A stretch of 21,790 nt of DNA from Asterionellopsis glacialis (taxonomy: Eukaryota; Bacillariophyta; Plagiogrammaphyceae; Rhaphoneidales; Asterionellopsidaceae), in the NCBI GenBank assembly GCA_014885115.2, contig WKLE02004846.1, positions 1 to 21,790 on the forward strand, given 5' to 3'. A program made the translations under genes and the position numbers. Under the pieces are notes generated by a model. That model was given only the letters and a program-made list of their open reading frames with translations, was not told the DNA's origin and did not search any database. Numbering within the stretch: position 1 is the stretch's first letter; every line of letters starts with the position of its first letter. Below, in pieces: positions 10,201 through 21,790 of this stretch.

Positions 10201-10416
10201 CATAACTCACGCCACCAATTCTATGACTATCAACCACAAGATTCAGTACTGCTTATACTTTCAAACTCATCATCCATGGAAGAACAATTCATCGGTCCAT
10301 TCAAAATTGAAAACACACATGTTAATGGCACTATAACCATTCGGTACAACCCCTACGTTACTGAACGCCTTAACATCTGCCAAGTTAAACCTTATCACCA
10401 TGCGGCTGTGGCTTAA
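7175..10416 (+). pseudogene. pol: Degenerate gypsy pol: protease, RT, RNase H, integrase
   Basis: Frame by frame: 7175-8040 holds the aspartic protease active site (LLDSGGSHTMI, Asp at 7301) and the RT N-terminus (PYPIPRAHKK, EWGSPQFIAPKKDG). 8047-9060 holds RT (LTDMRYLN, FTKIDISMQYYTFEL, LPMGCKQSPDIAQ) and RNase H (TDASDYQVGAV, GKKEMLAVI). 9065-9811 holds the integrase zinc region (FHQVMNH, CTCNAC) and the first part of its core. 9808-10416 holds HDNGGEFTG (Asp 9826), NPQANAICERVH (Glu 9934, giving D-x35-E) and a C-terminus with ERLNICQVKPY. The RT box reads YIND instead of YxDD (AAC at 8344), RNase H reads TNHKNL instead of TDHKNL (AAC at 8971), and the first integrase Asp is Asn (AAC at 9635). 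Stops interrupt at 9089, 9464, 9551, 9871 and 10111. The enzyme set is non-functional. Confidence 0.93.
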
Positions 10417-10450
10417 ACTTTTCCCGCTCAAACTCTATTCCAATTCTTAC

Positions 10451-10467
10451 GAATGGGGGAGGCCGAA
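10451..10467 (+). other. Polypurine tract of the gypsy element
   Basis: The purine-rich run gaatgggggagg, followed by ccgaa, ends directly before the 3' LTR. This is where plus-strand DNA synthesis is primed in LTR elements. Confidence 0.85.
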
Positions 10468-10673
10468 TGTCGTATTCCTCGTAAGAATGACATGAAGGAT
10501 AATCAATTCCATGCACATACAAGGTAACCGTCACATACCAACAATAACGGTTATTGCCAATAGCTGTCGCTCAACTATCGCATTCTGCGATTGATCATGA
10601 AATGGAACTAGTCTGTAACTCTCACAATTTAACCTTATTAGAATTTATACTTATCATCGACTACGATACGTCA
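10468..10673 (+). repeat. 3' LTR, 206 bp
   Basis: It begins tgtcgtattcctcgt and ends cgatacgtca, the same length as the 5' copy. It keeps more CpG dinucleotides than the 5' copy, so it is probably closer to the ancestral sequence. Confidence 0.97.
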
Positions 10674-10678
10674 GCGAT
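10674..10678. repeat. Target site duplication GCGAT, right copy
   Basis: It directly follows the terminal CA of the 3' LTR and equals 6490-6494. Confidence 0.95.
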
Positions 10679-10726
10679 ATCTGTGATGGAAAAAATAAAA
10701 ATTACAACTCTAACTCTAGTTACTAT

Positions 10727-10849
10727 ACGTAGTACAAACTCGCTCGTTCGAACTTACGTAGTACAAACTCGCTCGTTCGAACTTACGTGGTACTAACTCA
10801 CTCGTTCGAATTTACGTAACTGGTAGTACTAACTCGCTTTTTCGAACTA
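10727..10849. repeat. 29-bp tandem array (three full copies plus one diverged) upstream of the CHD gene
   Basis: Units start at 10727, 10756 and 10785. The first two are identical and the third has five differences. A fourth, from 10814, carries a 7-base insertion and ends near 10849. Each unit contains acgt and the palindrome ttcgaa, extended to gttcgaac in units 1 and 2. TACGTA occurs at the first unit junction (10755-10760). The array is adjacent, not spaced by unique sequence, and lies 775 bases before the CHD ATG and 48 bases after the retrotransposon duplication. It may be a plain minisatellite or clustered protein-binding sites. Confidence 0.9.
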
Positions 10850-11623
10850 GTTTGCAAGTAAAAACTAATGAAAGACCTCGAATAATTTGAACTATGGACA
10901 GCTCTACGGACAGACAATAATATCGATTTCATTGGCCAAAATATTATTTAGGGATCACGAATCCCATGGTCAAGCTGTCTCGGATTTGTTCGACTGTCTT
11001 GTTTTCTCTGCTTGTTGATATCCCCTGTCTTCGACGATGATGCTTTTCTCTCTGGAAGGAAAGTTTTCTTCTTGTGCGTGATTTTTCACGTTCGTGCTGT
11101 ACTGGTCATGAAGATTTGTCCTCCGTTTGTGGCTAACGCAAGCACCGCCCAAGACGAGAGACGCCGTGAACCACAACGAACGACCAGACCCACCACCATT
11201 GCACTGCCTTCCATCTGTTAGGTCCTGACGTTACTGCTGTTTCTAGAACTGTCAGAGTGCTGTTAATTCTCCAGGTAAAACAAGAGTTCATTTCAAACAC
11301 AATTGTCTCGATTAACGATCTAAAAATCATTGAAAAGGTGAGTCAAGTTATTGCGTGAACAAATCATATATTCAATGAGCGGCAGAAGATTGCAATCGTG
11401 CCTGACTATGATAGACTGTATGCTCCGGTGTTCTTCACGGGTCACAGAACGTCGCATTGTTATCGGATCTGGGTGAAAATTGGCTTTTTAATAAATAATG
11501 GAAGATTGGCGCTTTTTGTTTGTCCTAGCTGCTGATTAAATCTCACTCTTTCCGCATGTTTGCAACGGCATTCCGCTTTAGAGCAGGGCGAAAAAATAAT
11601 AATCGGAGGTGCATTTCTAAAAC
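10850..11623 (+). promoter_or_regulatory. Upstream region of the CHD gene with a possible 5' UTR intron
   Basis: No gene is supportable here. Short frames in all registers lack coding character. A possible leader intron runs from gtgagt at 11338 to ttag at 11581 (244 bases), which would join the leader to sequence 42 bases before the start codon. I cannot place a TATA box or transcription start with confidence. Confidence 0.35.
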
Positions 11624-14600
11624 ATGGATCGATCCGGCTCGAGTGGCGGAGGCCATTCCAATGGGACCGGTGGTGCCCCTCATCAACCCCCCATGTTGGG
11701 TACCATACCTCGAAGAAAAAGCAACACCAACAGTGGCGGTACCACCGGTAGTAATAATTTAGCTATACCTCGACGGAGTCTTCCACCAGTTGCTGGCCAA
11801 CCACCGTCAGGCCCGGCATCTGGCGGTGCATCACTACCTCAAAAAAAGGTGAAGCATAAGAAATTATCTGGGGGTTCTCTGTACTCACATCAGCAGCAGC
11901 AACCACCACCAATATCATCCTCATCAAAATCTCACCACCAATTTCATAATAGAGATGGAGGTACAAGCAGTACCAGTAGTCACATGATGCGAGAAGGATC
12001 TTCTTCCTCTCATCATAGTATACCAAAAAAATCATCATTTGCCAGGGCATCACCACCACCATTACAAGAACATCAACAAGAAGAACTTCCTCCTCCTTCT
12101 TTTGCAATACCAAGACGGACAGCTGCTTCGAAATCTTCATATGTTACCGTAAAGAGTGAACATCCATTCATTATCCGTGTGAAGTTATCTGCGGGTATTC
12201 CTATGGATAAGGGTGGTATTCCACGATTGCGGCTCTCTGCACGAGCACCAAAGCGTAAGCGTACTACATATCAAGAAGCGACGTTGACAGATTCAGATGA
12301 TTTCATGTCTGAGGCCGAAGAAGAAGAATTTGAACGAAAGCGATTGAAAAAGAAGGGTAGTTCTAAAAAGCGAGCGTCTTCTTCGTCTACACCAGCCGCA
12401 GTGAATGGAGGTACTGGTACGTCAGATACTGGAGTGTCCAAAAGTGGAATTGATACTCCTGATAATTTGTCTACGGCAGTCGCAGACTCAGCCGTAGTTC
12501 CCGCAACAACGGATGCGGTTGATGCACCACCGCCTGGTACACTTGCTTCATTATGGTATTCTCGAGAATCCTTACTACATGTCTTTGTAATTGAAAAGAT
12601 TTTAGGATGGAAAACTAGACCTGTCGTTAAATTAAATTTTCGCAAGGATGGTGATAATGCTATACCAGCATATGATGTATTGGAAGCTGCTGAATTAAGT
12701 GGTAAAATTTTAACTCAAAGTGAATTTTGGAACGATCCACGAAAGCGAATGGATGTATCACGAATTAATGGTGCTCATTGTCCAGTTGTATTACCCATAG
12801 CTGCTGCACGAGAAGAAACATTGGCAGCTAAAAATGGGAAACAGCCTAGATTTACATTAGCTCCTCAAGAATCTGATAAGGAAGTACGCGAAGAAGTTTT
12901 GCTGGTTAAATGGAGGGGACGGTCCTACGTGCATTGTTCCTGGGAACGTCGAAAAGATTTAGAACGTCTTGATCCTTCTAATAATACAGCTCGTCATAAA
13001 ATACGACGGTACATTGCTAATCAAGAAACAATATTCGGGAAGAATTGGAAGAATGTTCTAGAGGAAGATAGATTGGGCGTACCAGACTTACATGCAGACC
13101 ATGTCCCGGGTGAAAAGAGAAAAGACGAGTCAAATGCAGGACCGTCGGAGGAAGAATTCTACCCACCAGATTATACTGAAGTAGAGCGAATTTTGGCTTG
13201 TGACGAGAATGAAATGGATATGAAGGTCTTAGCACGTCAACGAGCACTAAATATTCAAGAGGATCAAAATACTTTGAATAAACGCGAAGAAGAAGCCAAG
13301 TTATCAGAAGCTCAAGTAGACGGAAAGACAGATGGTGAACACGATGATAAGGACAAAATCAGCAGTCTTACAGCAACTGAAAGGACAAGGAAAGCATTAG
13401 CACTTTCTACAACAAAAGAGCTCATAGATGCAGAAGAAAAGCCATGGGACCCAGAAGACAACGTTCGTTATGTTGTTAAGTGGAAAGGCTTGCAGTACTC
13501 AGAAATCACCTGGGAATACTGGAGAGACATCAAAGCAGATGCAGTAGATCAAGCTGAGGATTTTTGGCATCGACAAAAACCACCAAGCACAAAAGAAGTC
13601 GAGGCGATAATGAAGAAACCACACCCACATGTAAGAGACTTTCGCAAGCTTGCAAAATCACCCGAGTTCGCCATATCAAAGCGTGAACGACCCGTGGCTG
13701 ATTTGGGCAATGGGAACATACAAGAAAATAAAAAGGATGACGACGAAGAAGAAACATCTGTAGGATTCCGTCTGAGAGGGTACCAGCTTGAGGGTGTGAA
13801 TTGGCTGTTATTCAACTGGTGGAATCGACGTTCTTGTATCCTTGCTGATGAGATGGGTCTCGGTAAGACAATCCAGACGGTAGGATTCTTACATCAACTC
13901 CATGAATTGCAGGCAACATCAATACGAGGTCCATTCCTCGTTGTGGCACCACTATCCTTGATTGGACAATGGCAATCTGAAAGTCATACATGGGCACCTG
14001 ATATGCATACTCTCTTTTATCATGGATCCGCCGATGCTAGAGATTTTCTTGCCAAGCAAGAATTTTACTACACAGATCAATTTGTACCGAAGCAAACAGC
14101 AGTCAAACTGAAAAAGCAACACATCACCAAATTTCATATTTTGATTACTACATATGAGGTGATATTAAAGGACATTAATGTCTTGTCCAAAATTCGATGG
14201 AAAGCTCTTGTCGTTGACGAAGCCCATAGACTCAAGAATCCAAAAGCACGCCTCTTCGAAGAACTCGCATCTGTACCTCGAGATTTTTGTCTCCTCCTTA
14301 CGGGAACGCCATTGCAGAACTCCACCGAAGAGTTGTGGGCGTTACTGCATTTCTCAGATCCTGTTGCCTTCGCTTCAAGAGATGAATTTGTTGACAAATT
14401 CGGACAGCTCACAGACTCTAAGCAAGTGAGTGACCTCCACACAATGCTGAAGCCCTACCTACTTCGTCGGGTGAAAGAAGATGTTGAGAAATCCCTCCCG
14501 CCAAAGGAGGAAACCATCTTGGAAGTCAGTCTAACTCCAATACAAAAAACATTTTACAAAGCTATCTACGAACGAAATACAGCTTTCTTGTACAAAGGAT

Positions 14601-17600
14601 CAAAGCCAAGCAATGCTCCTAGTTTGATGAATGTGATGATGGAACTACGAAAGTGCTGTAACCACCCCTTCCTTGTTCGTGGTGCAGAAGATAGAATCCT
14701 TTTAGACGCAGCCAACGCTTTGAAGAATCAAAAAGATGAGAATGGTAATGAGATGGTAATTGATTATATCAAACTATTCTGTGAGCATCTTGTCAAATCT
14801 TCTGGAAAAATGGTTCTATTGGAAAAGGTAAGATTCCTGAACAATTCTGTTGCGGAAATCAACCACCGCTAAGTCGCTCTTGTCTCACACTGATTCTCTC
14901 CTTTTGTCTTTGCACAATCGTCACAGCTTTTACCCAAGCTCCAATCAGGTGGTCACAAGGTCCTGATTTTCAGTCAGATGGTCCGTGTGCTCGATTTGTT
15001 GGAAGAACTACTGAAAGTTAAAAGGTATCGATACGAAAGATTGGATGGTTCGACATCGGCCTCTGCTCGATCAGCAGCTGTGCAACGTTTTGGTCGAAAA
15101 TCCATGCAACGCTTTGTGATGCTTTTAAGTACAAGAGCAGGGGGGTTAGGTCTCAACTTGACTGCGGCAGATACCGTTATTATTTTTGACAGTGATTGGA
15201 ACCCTCAAAATGATCTTCAAGCCATGGCACGAGCTCATCGAATTGGTCAAACAAGAGCTGTTCGTGTCTACCGCCTCTTGACATCAAAAACGTATGAGAT
15301 GCATATGTTTCACAGTGCAAGTATGAAGCTCGGCTTAGATCGAGCCATGTTGGCACAACAAAGACAGCAAGACGGCGATGGAACTGAAAATAAGAACAAG
15401 GGAAAGAATGATCGCCAAATACAGGCAAAGGAAATCGATGAACTTCTCAAGAAAGGTGCGTATGACGTATTTCGCGATGACGACGACACAGAAGCCAAGC
15501 AATTCATGGACACAGATATTGACCAATTGCTGGAGCGCAACTCGAAGAAAGTTACTTATGGCAATACCGATACTTCTCTCAGCAGCGGTCTTGGTAGTTT
15601 CAGCAAGGCGAGTTTTGTTGCTGATACTGGAGATGGTGGAAAAGACGTCGATCTTGATGATCCCGATTTCTGGGAAAAAGCTGTTGGCTTAGATGCGCCC
15701 CCAGCTGAAACACCTGAAGATGTTGCTCAAATGCTTGACGACGGCGTTAAAAGAAGCAGAAAGCAAGTCCAAGTCTTTGACCCTTACGCTGCTTTCGCCG
15801 AGGCTGAACAAAAGAAGAAGGACAAGATCGAGCAAAAAGCAAAGGCGGAAAAAGCGGAGAAGCAGAGACTCCGACTCGAGAAGAAGAAAAGAAAGATGGA
15901 AGAGAAGGAGAGAAAGAGGCGTGAAAGGGACGAAGCTCGTGGACGGCTCTTTGGTCAGAGCAAGGTTGTTCAGCTAGCAGAAGAAGTTGAGACAGAGGAA
16001 GAAAAGATCTCAAGTGGAAAAGCGAAGAAGATCAGGAAATCAGAAAGAAGGAAAGCTCTGAAAAGAGCCCAGAACGAAGATCCTATTATGGAGCGTTTGA
16101 AGCAAGCTTGGGAGGTACCGCAGCGGAACAGAGCTACAAGCGCTGCACTTCGCTTTGGCTTTCATCGTTTTTGCAAGATCCGAAACGAATCGAATCTTAC
16201 CAGTCTTCCTATTCAAGACTTGGAAGTATTTTTCCGATCGTACATTTACCAGTTGTCACTACAAGCGGCTGTATCCTTATTATCACTGCTCAAGTCGAAA
16301 CTTACTACAGATTCAGACATCGTCGGTTCCATTGATGGATCTTTTCGCCCGTTGATCAAACACTGGCTTGGGCTCCGCAGGGATGAAGAAGCTGACTGGT
16401 TTTGTGAATCAATTTGTTCTGCCATACAATTTCAAAGGGAAGTGAATGCTAGACAAAGGCCTCTTCGCATGCCCTTTATTCTTGCTGAACCAAGTTACGT
16501 GGCCGAGTTACGAAATGGAGCTGCATTTCGATCACTTCGCCGAATAGGTGTTCTCTGCAGACTGAACTGTTTCGTCGAAACTGCTCTCGATAGTATCTTG
16601 GCGGATATTGGTCCTGAAGAATTAGGTAAACGAGGTTGCACGACAAGGGATATCTCAAGCCTTGATATCGATCTAAAGTCGCGGCATGTAACAGCTGAAG
16701 AGCTCCACATGGCCATCGGTGCGCAGCTTCGAACATTAAACGTGCAGCATCGACCTCCTGCCGTGTGGTGGGACCGTAGCTGTGATATTGGACTGATCAT
16801 CGGCACGTTTGTCCATGGATTTGGTAACTATGAGGCAATGAGAAACGATGAAGATCTTCCATTTGCCGAAAGAATCCGTCGATATGCAAAAAATGACGAC
16901 CATTGCACTCGCGCTTACCAATGCTTCGATGCAGCTACAAATGCAGCTAGAAAAGTTTTTGACGATGCTCTTGAAAGCGCCAAGTTGAGGGCACAAGAAG
17001 AAGCTCACCGTGCTGTTGCTGCAGCTGTCGCAGCCTCCAAAAGGCCTGATGCAAAAGACCCGACTGCCTCGTTTACCGATGACAAGAACACTCCGTCGAA
17101 AGAAGAATCCAAGGAATCACCAAAGGATGAGCCTGAAAGTGTTTTATCCGAGGAAGACAACTCGAAGGAAACGATGACTGACGAGCCTACAAGTGTTCCA
17201 TCCAACCCAGAAATTGGTAAAGAAATGCCAACAGAAGACGATACTCACCTTGTTACTCTTATGCGCCTTCGACGGTCCATGGTAGACGCAGTCCAGGCAA
17301 AAGCAGGTGCACTGCAAAAAACTAAAAAAATAAAGGAAGACGAGAACGGGGAGAAAGGTGAAGCAAACAAGGAAAATGATACTGAAGATGATGCGTTGCC
17401 TTTACATCAACATCTACCTCTACCTGATGCTCGAGTTCTTGATGGACTCCTACAATTCCTTCTACTTGGAGGACCAACTAAGTCGCATGAGGCGTTACCG
17501 AAAGAAATCATTGAATGGAAATCGTCTCCAGGTGTCGCTGAACATGAAAAAATTCAACAGGAGACATTAGCACGGATGTTTGCTGCTCATGGAGCAAGTG

Positions 17601-18916
17601 AAGACGAGGATATTGCTTACCGTGGAATCGGCTTCAGTGGGACACAGTGCGCTTCGAATCATCGTAGCCTTGATGATGGCAGTGATTTCTGCGTCGGGTC
17701 GGCGTCATCGGAACTCAGCCATGTTGCCTCTGGTAATGACGCTCCAAGATACTTGAGAGCTATTGGAGTTCCTATGAATGTGACGAGATATTGTGTATCA
17801 AGTCTTATTTATGCGGATGAGCCTGTAGTAGCACGGGTACTTGCTACAGAGAAGCGCTACGAAGCCACAAAGGAAGATGCTACTTTGGAGTCATCGAGCA
17901 CAGGGATGAATCTAAATGATACACCGCAAGAGAAGCCAGATGCAGCTCTGTCCAATTCTGATGTCGAAGAAAAAATTGTGATTCCTCCCGTTTTAAGCGG
18001 AAATGCTAGGTTACGCGCGAGCATTTGCTCTGTCGCTCTTTACTTTGGACTTCCTCGATCGCAAAACCGATCTGTTAGTCAAGAAATCCTGTTGCAGATG
18101 AGTCGTGTATCATCAGAAGAATTGTTTTCCACAGAATCTTTTCTAAAAACATCTTGTTCTCTTGCCGTTGCATCAGATATGCCTGACATCAAATCATTCT
18201 ACCAATACATTGATGATGTTTTTTTGCCTCATTGTCTACGACTAGCCATTAAAGGCAACGGGCCAACCAATCGGGAGGGGCGAGCAAGTAAGGGGCAATA
18301 CGAAACTGCTTTCGGAGTGAGCCTCAATGCTGAAAACGCTGGACACCAGCTAAGTCCGCTCCCTGATCCAGCACTGCCTTTGGCGGATCATTCACCAGAA
18401 GCTGTGGCCAGTGCTTCTGCAATCATTCGACGACATCGTATGATGCGGAGTGCCCAATTTATCGTCGGTGGCGGGGTTTCCTGGGAAGATATGAATGGAA
18501 TCCTAAGGGGGGCAAACATGCTTAAGGATATGTCCGGTCTACCAATCTGGTGGTGTCCTTGGATACATGATTTGGCACTTCTAGTGCACGCCAGCACATT
18601 TGGGCTCTTTTCTATTTTGATGGACCTTCAAAATGCAACAAAACTTGAAGGTACGGCTTTCGACTGTAAGGAAATTGAAAAGCACGTACGTTCAACTTTC
18701 GTTACGAACAATGCATTACCGAGAAAATTCTTAGACAACATGAAATCTAGTGATGTTGACGATTGGGTGAAATCTCAAACAAAACAGTTCCCTTCGATGA
18801 ATGTGATAGAAAGAAGGCTTGCTCTAGTGTGCTCTCAGTTAACGGGCAAGACCGATAGCGAACAACGGTATGATAATATGCCCATGTTTGACCATGGAGG
18901 GTGGCCCCGGAATTAG
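11624..18916 (+). CDS. CHD-family ATP-dependent chromatin remodeller (CHD6-9/Kismet-like)
   Basis: Exons 11624-14827 and 14927-18916 encode 2397 residues. The ATG is preceded two codons upstream by an in-frame TAA, which fixes the start. Residues 1-180 are disordered, rich in Ser, Gly, His, Gln and Pro. Tandem chromodomains follow: the first about 318-470 (LLVKWRG at 426-432), the second about 515-655 (VVKWKG at 617-622), each with a long insertion. The SNF2 ATPase starts at 713, with Walker A DEMGLGKT 742-749, DEAH 865-868 and TGTPLQN 893-899. The helicase C lobe has DGST 1108-1111, STRAGGLGLNL 1136-1146 and RAHRIGQT 1170-1177. Next come motifs shared with CHD6-9/Kismet: DIDQLLER near 1265, FSKASFV near 1293 and DDPDFW near 1312-1317. 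A basic coiled coil (about 1357-1410) and a SANT/SLIDE-like region (about 1469-1720) follow. Such proteins slide nucleosomes in the nucleus using ATP. All catalytic motifs look intact. The subfamily call is by motif memory. Confidence 0.95.
14828..14926 (+). other. Intron of the CHD gene, 99 bases, phase 0
   Basis: The intron begins gtaaga and ends tcacag. Removing it joins VLLEK to LLPKLQSGGHKVLIFSQ in one frame and bridges the two helicase lobes with normal family wording. Without removal a TAA at 14870-14872 would truncate the protein before the C lobe. Confidence 0.93.
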
Positions 18917-18933
18917 AATCTTTATTGAGGAAG

Positions 18934-18939
18934 AATAAA
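18934..18939 (+). terminator. Possible polyadenylation signal of the CHD gene
   Basis: AATAAA occurs 18 bases after the CHD stop codon. The position is close to the stop but fits the compact 256-base convergent intergenic region. The hexamer alone is weak evidence. Confidence 0.4.
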
Positions 18940-19172
18940 AATTCATCTGCAATAACTTATGGTTTGCATTGATATAAAAAATAGTTGCTTTAAGTTTAGA
19001 ATGTGGTCTGTACAGTACTTATTTATCCCTTCAAAAGAACAGTTCCATCGGTGCGTGTAGGGTTCCAAAACGAAAACAAGCAACAAGACTGTGTTGTTTT
19101 GATATGAAATCATCCTGCCCTTTCACAACGAACACAACATTACAAATACTACAGTGCACCGGTAATATCTAT

Positions 19173-20884
<1,712 letters not shown>

Positions 20885-20902
20885 CTACGCACCAAAATCT
20901 CT

Positions 20903-20911
20903 CTATATATG
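20903..20911 (-). promoter_or_regulatory. Possible TATA box of the ADH gene
   Basis: The minus strand reads catatatagag here, about 290 bases before the ADH start codon. If it acts as a TATA box, transcription would begin near 20875 and the leader would be about 260 bases long, including the upstream ORF. A TATA-like string in AT-rich DNA is weak evidence. Confidence 0.35.
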
Positions 20912-21790
20912 TTCAAAATAAAAAATCTAATTGCATATTTATCTGGTTTATTAGGAAGATAGGAACCAGCTGTGTAGTATGTACTTTTATATTACATGTA
21001 AGCTAACATTGTCTAGGGTACCACTTGAACCATGGGAACAGCAACTATGTGTGTGTTCATCTGAAAGTGTTCTAATAACTCTCTTTTGAAGACTACTATA
21101 GTAGAGGATCAGTGCTTTTTTTTCTTCATGTCTAACAAGTAGGTTCATGTAGGGCCAAGCATACACAAATGGCTAGAAATCCATCATGTCCTAGTGTTTT
21201 CTAAAAATCTTAGCATATGCCCACAGAAGAGGTCTTGTTGTCAGTAATCCTTTAGGTAATTATTTATCTGTATAAGTGACATCGCCATTTCCAGACCTGG
21301 AACTTCTCAGCCATGAACATCTTCAACCCCTTGGCAGTAAGGTTTGCCTTTGTCCATTCAAAGATGCATTTCCACCAAAAGAGGGCAATGAAGAGCATGA
21401 GGAGGCCACCAAGAGTACAATTCTTGTTCAGGGCCTTCTCCACTCTGGTGAGTAGGAGTATGCGAAGACCAAAAGTAAGTAGCAAGCCCTTTTGATACAT
21501 GAATAAACTATAATAGTAGTGTATCTTGTGTAAAATTGACGACAAGGCAATAAACGAGTAACCACCTTAAGCTTAATCTTAATCTTAATCTTACTTGTAA
21601 ATGTTGCTGACGTTTCAAATTTTCCCGAACTTTTCACCCCATGGTGAGGGTTAAGGATAAAATTTGTTAAACCCACTACAGTAGTACCGGTACGTGCATA
21701 CTCTTCGAAGAGTCCCAGCACGCGTTTCTTGACGGTCCTCCTATGTATTTTGGAAATTAGCCTGCCGGCGCGCCAAACTTGCACAAGGTT
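20912..21790. other. Unresolved flank; possible two-exon fragment on the minus strand (21264 to window edge)
   Basis: 20912-21263 shows no gene. On the minus strand a frame is open from the window edge (21784) to 21428, including LISKIHRRTVKKRVLGLFEE. A second frame at 21545-21264 includes the hydrophobic LGGLLMLFIALFWWKCIFEW and ends in TAA at 21264. A possible gtaaga donor near 21595 and a ctcaccag acceptor near 21436 could join them, leaving a short protein with one membrane-like segment whose start lies outside the window. Neither part has an ATG-led family match. Three copies of cttaat lie at 21572-21589, inside the putative intron. Confidence 0.2.

Larger units (their letters stand above)
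6495..10673 (+). mobile_element. Ty3/gypsy LTR retrotransposon, full length but inactive
   Basis: A 4179-bp element is bounded by two 206-bp LTRs that start TG and end CA, flanked by the direct repeat GCGAT. Internal order is a short gag-position region, aspartic protease, reverse transcriptase, RNase H, integrase, then a polypurine tract. This order defines Ty3/gypsy (Metaviridae-type) elements. The LTRs differ at 13 of 206 positions, 11 of them transitions, so the insertion is not recent. Pol is broken by frameshifts near 8040, 9060 and 9810 and by five in-frame stops. Motif wording (SMQYYTFEL, ETDWLGYWLTPTGLKPW) resembles the gypsy elements of diatoms. It sits about 950 bases upstream of the CHD start codon in the same orientation. 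It cannot move on its own. Confidence 0.97.

Noticed and set aside
10741..10810. tRNA B-box-like gttcgaa motifs
   Set aside because: The matches come from the tandem repeat. No acceptor stem, anticodon stem or A box surrounds them.
10727..10849. Possible CRISPR-like array
   Set aside because: The 29-bp units are directly adjacent with no spacers, and the window is eukaryotic. It is a minisatellite-type tandem repeat.
11763..18597. Many open frames antisense or out of frame within the CHD gene
   Set aside because: They lie opposite or within the long CHD exons, lack family motifs, and follow from the coding composition of the real frame.

Overview
This is a eukaryotic nuclear window, most likely from a diatom or related stramenopile. 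That assignment is inference. It rests on compact genes with few short GT-AG introns (99, 146 and 150 bases), AT-rich gene-poor stretches, and a Ty3/gypsy element and a PIF/Harbinger-type transposase relic whose wording looks like the versions I know from diatom genomes. There are no bacterial operons or Shine-Dalgarno-led gene chains.

Layout: (1) 1-6489 is a gene graveyard. It holds a two-part open frame with one internal stop (173-616, minus), a broken unrecognised gene (933-1661, plus), a diverged tandem duplication (1693-1838), a foldback (3688-3779), a decayed PIF/Harbinger-like DDE transposase (about 3850-4423, plus) facing a second broken gene (4434-5158, minus), and a perfect 20-bp hairpin (5407-5454). 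(2) 6495-10673 is a structurally complete but dead Ty3/gypsy LTR retrotransposon: 206-bp LTRs, 5-bp target duplication GCGAT, polypurine tract, and protease-RT-RNase H-integrase order. Pol carries three frameshifts, several stops and Asp-to-Asn changes at catalytic sites, most of them compatible with CpG deamination. (3) 10727-10849 is a 29-bp tandem array upstream of the next gene. (4) 11624-18916 (plus) is a two-exon gene for a 2397-residue CHD chromatin remodeller of the CHD6-9/Kismet type. (5) 19173-20611 (minus) is a three-exon class III alcohol dehydrogenase, i.e. S-(hydroxymethyl)glutathione dehydrogenase, 380 residues. It converges on the CHD gene across 256 bases. (6) 20740-21790 holds the likely ADH promoter and unresolved open frames that may belong to a gene running off the window.

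The two intact genes are ordinary nuclear functions, nucleosome remodelling and formaldehyde/S-nitrosoglutathione detoxification, and nothing suggests they act together. I see no convincing new biological system. The most informative signals are the CpG-type decay of the retrotransposon, the patterned repeat array upstream of the CHD gene, the unrecognised decaying genes, the repeated IPRR-type motifs and chromodomain insertions in the CHD protein, and an altered structural-zinc loop and upstream ORF in the ADH gene.
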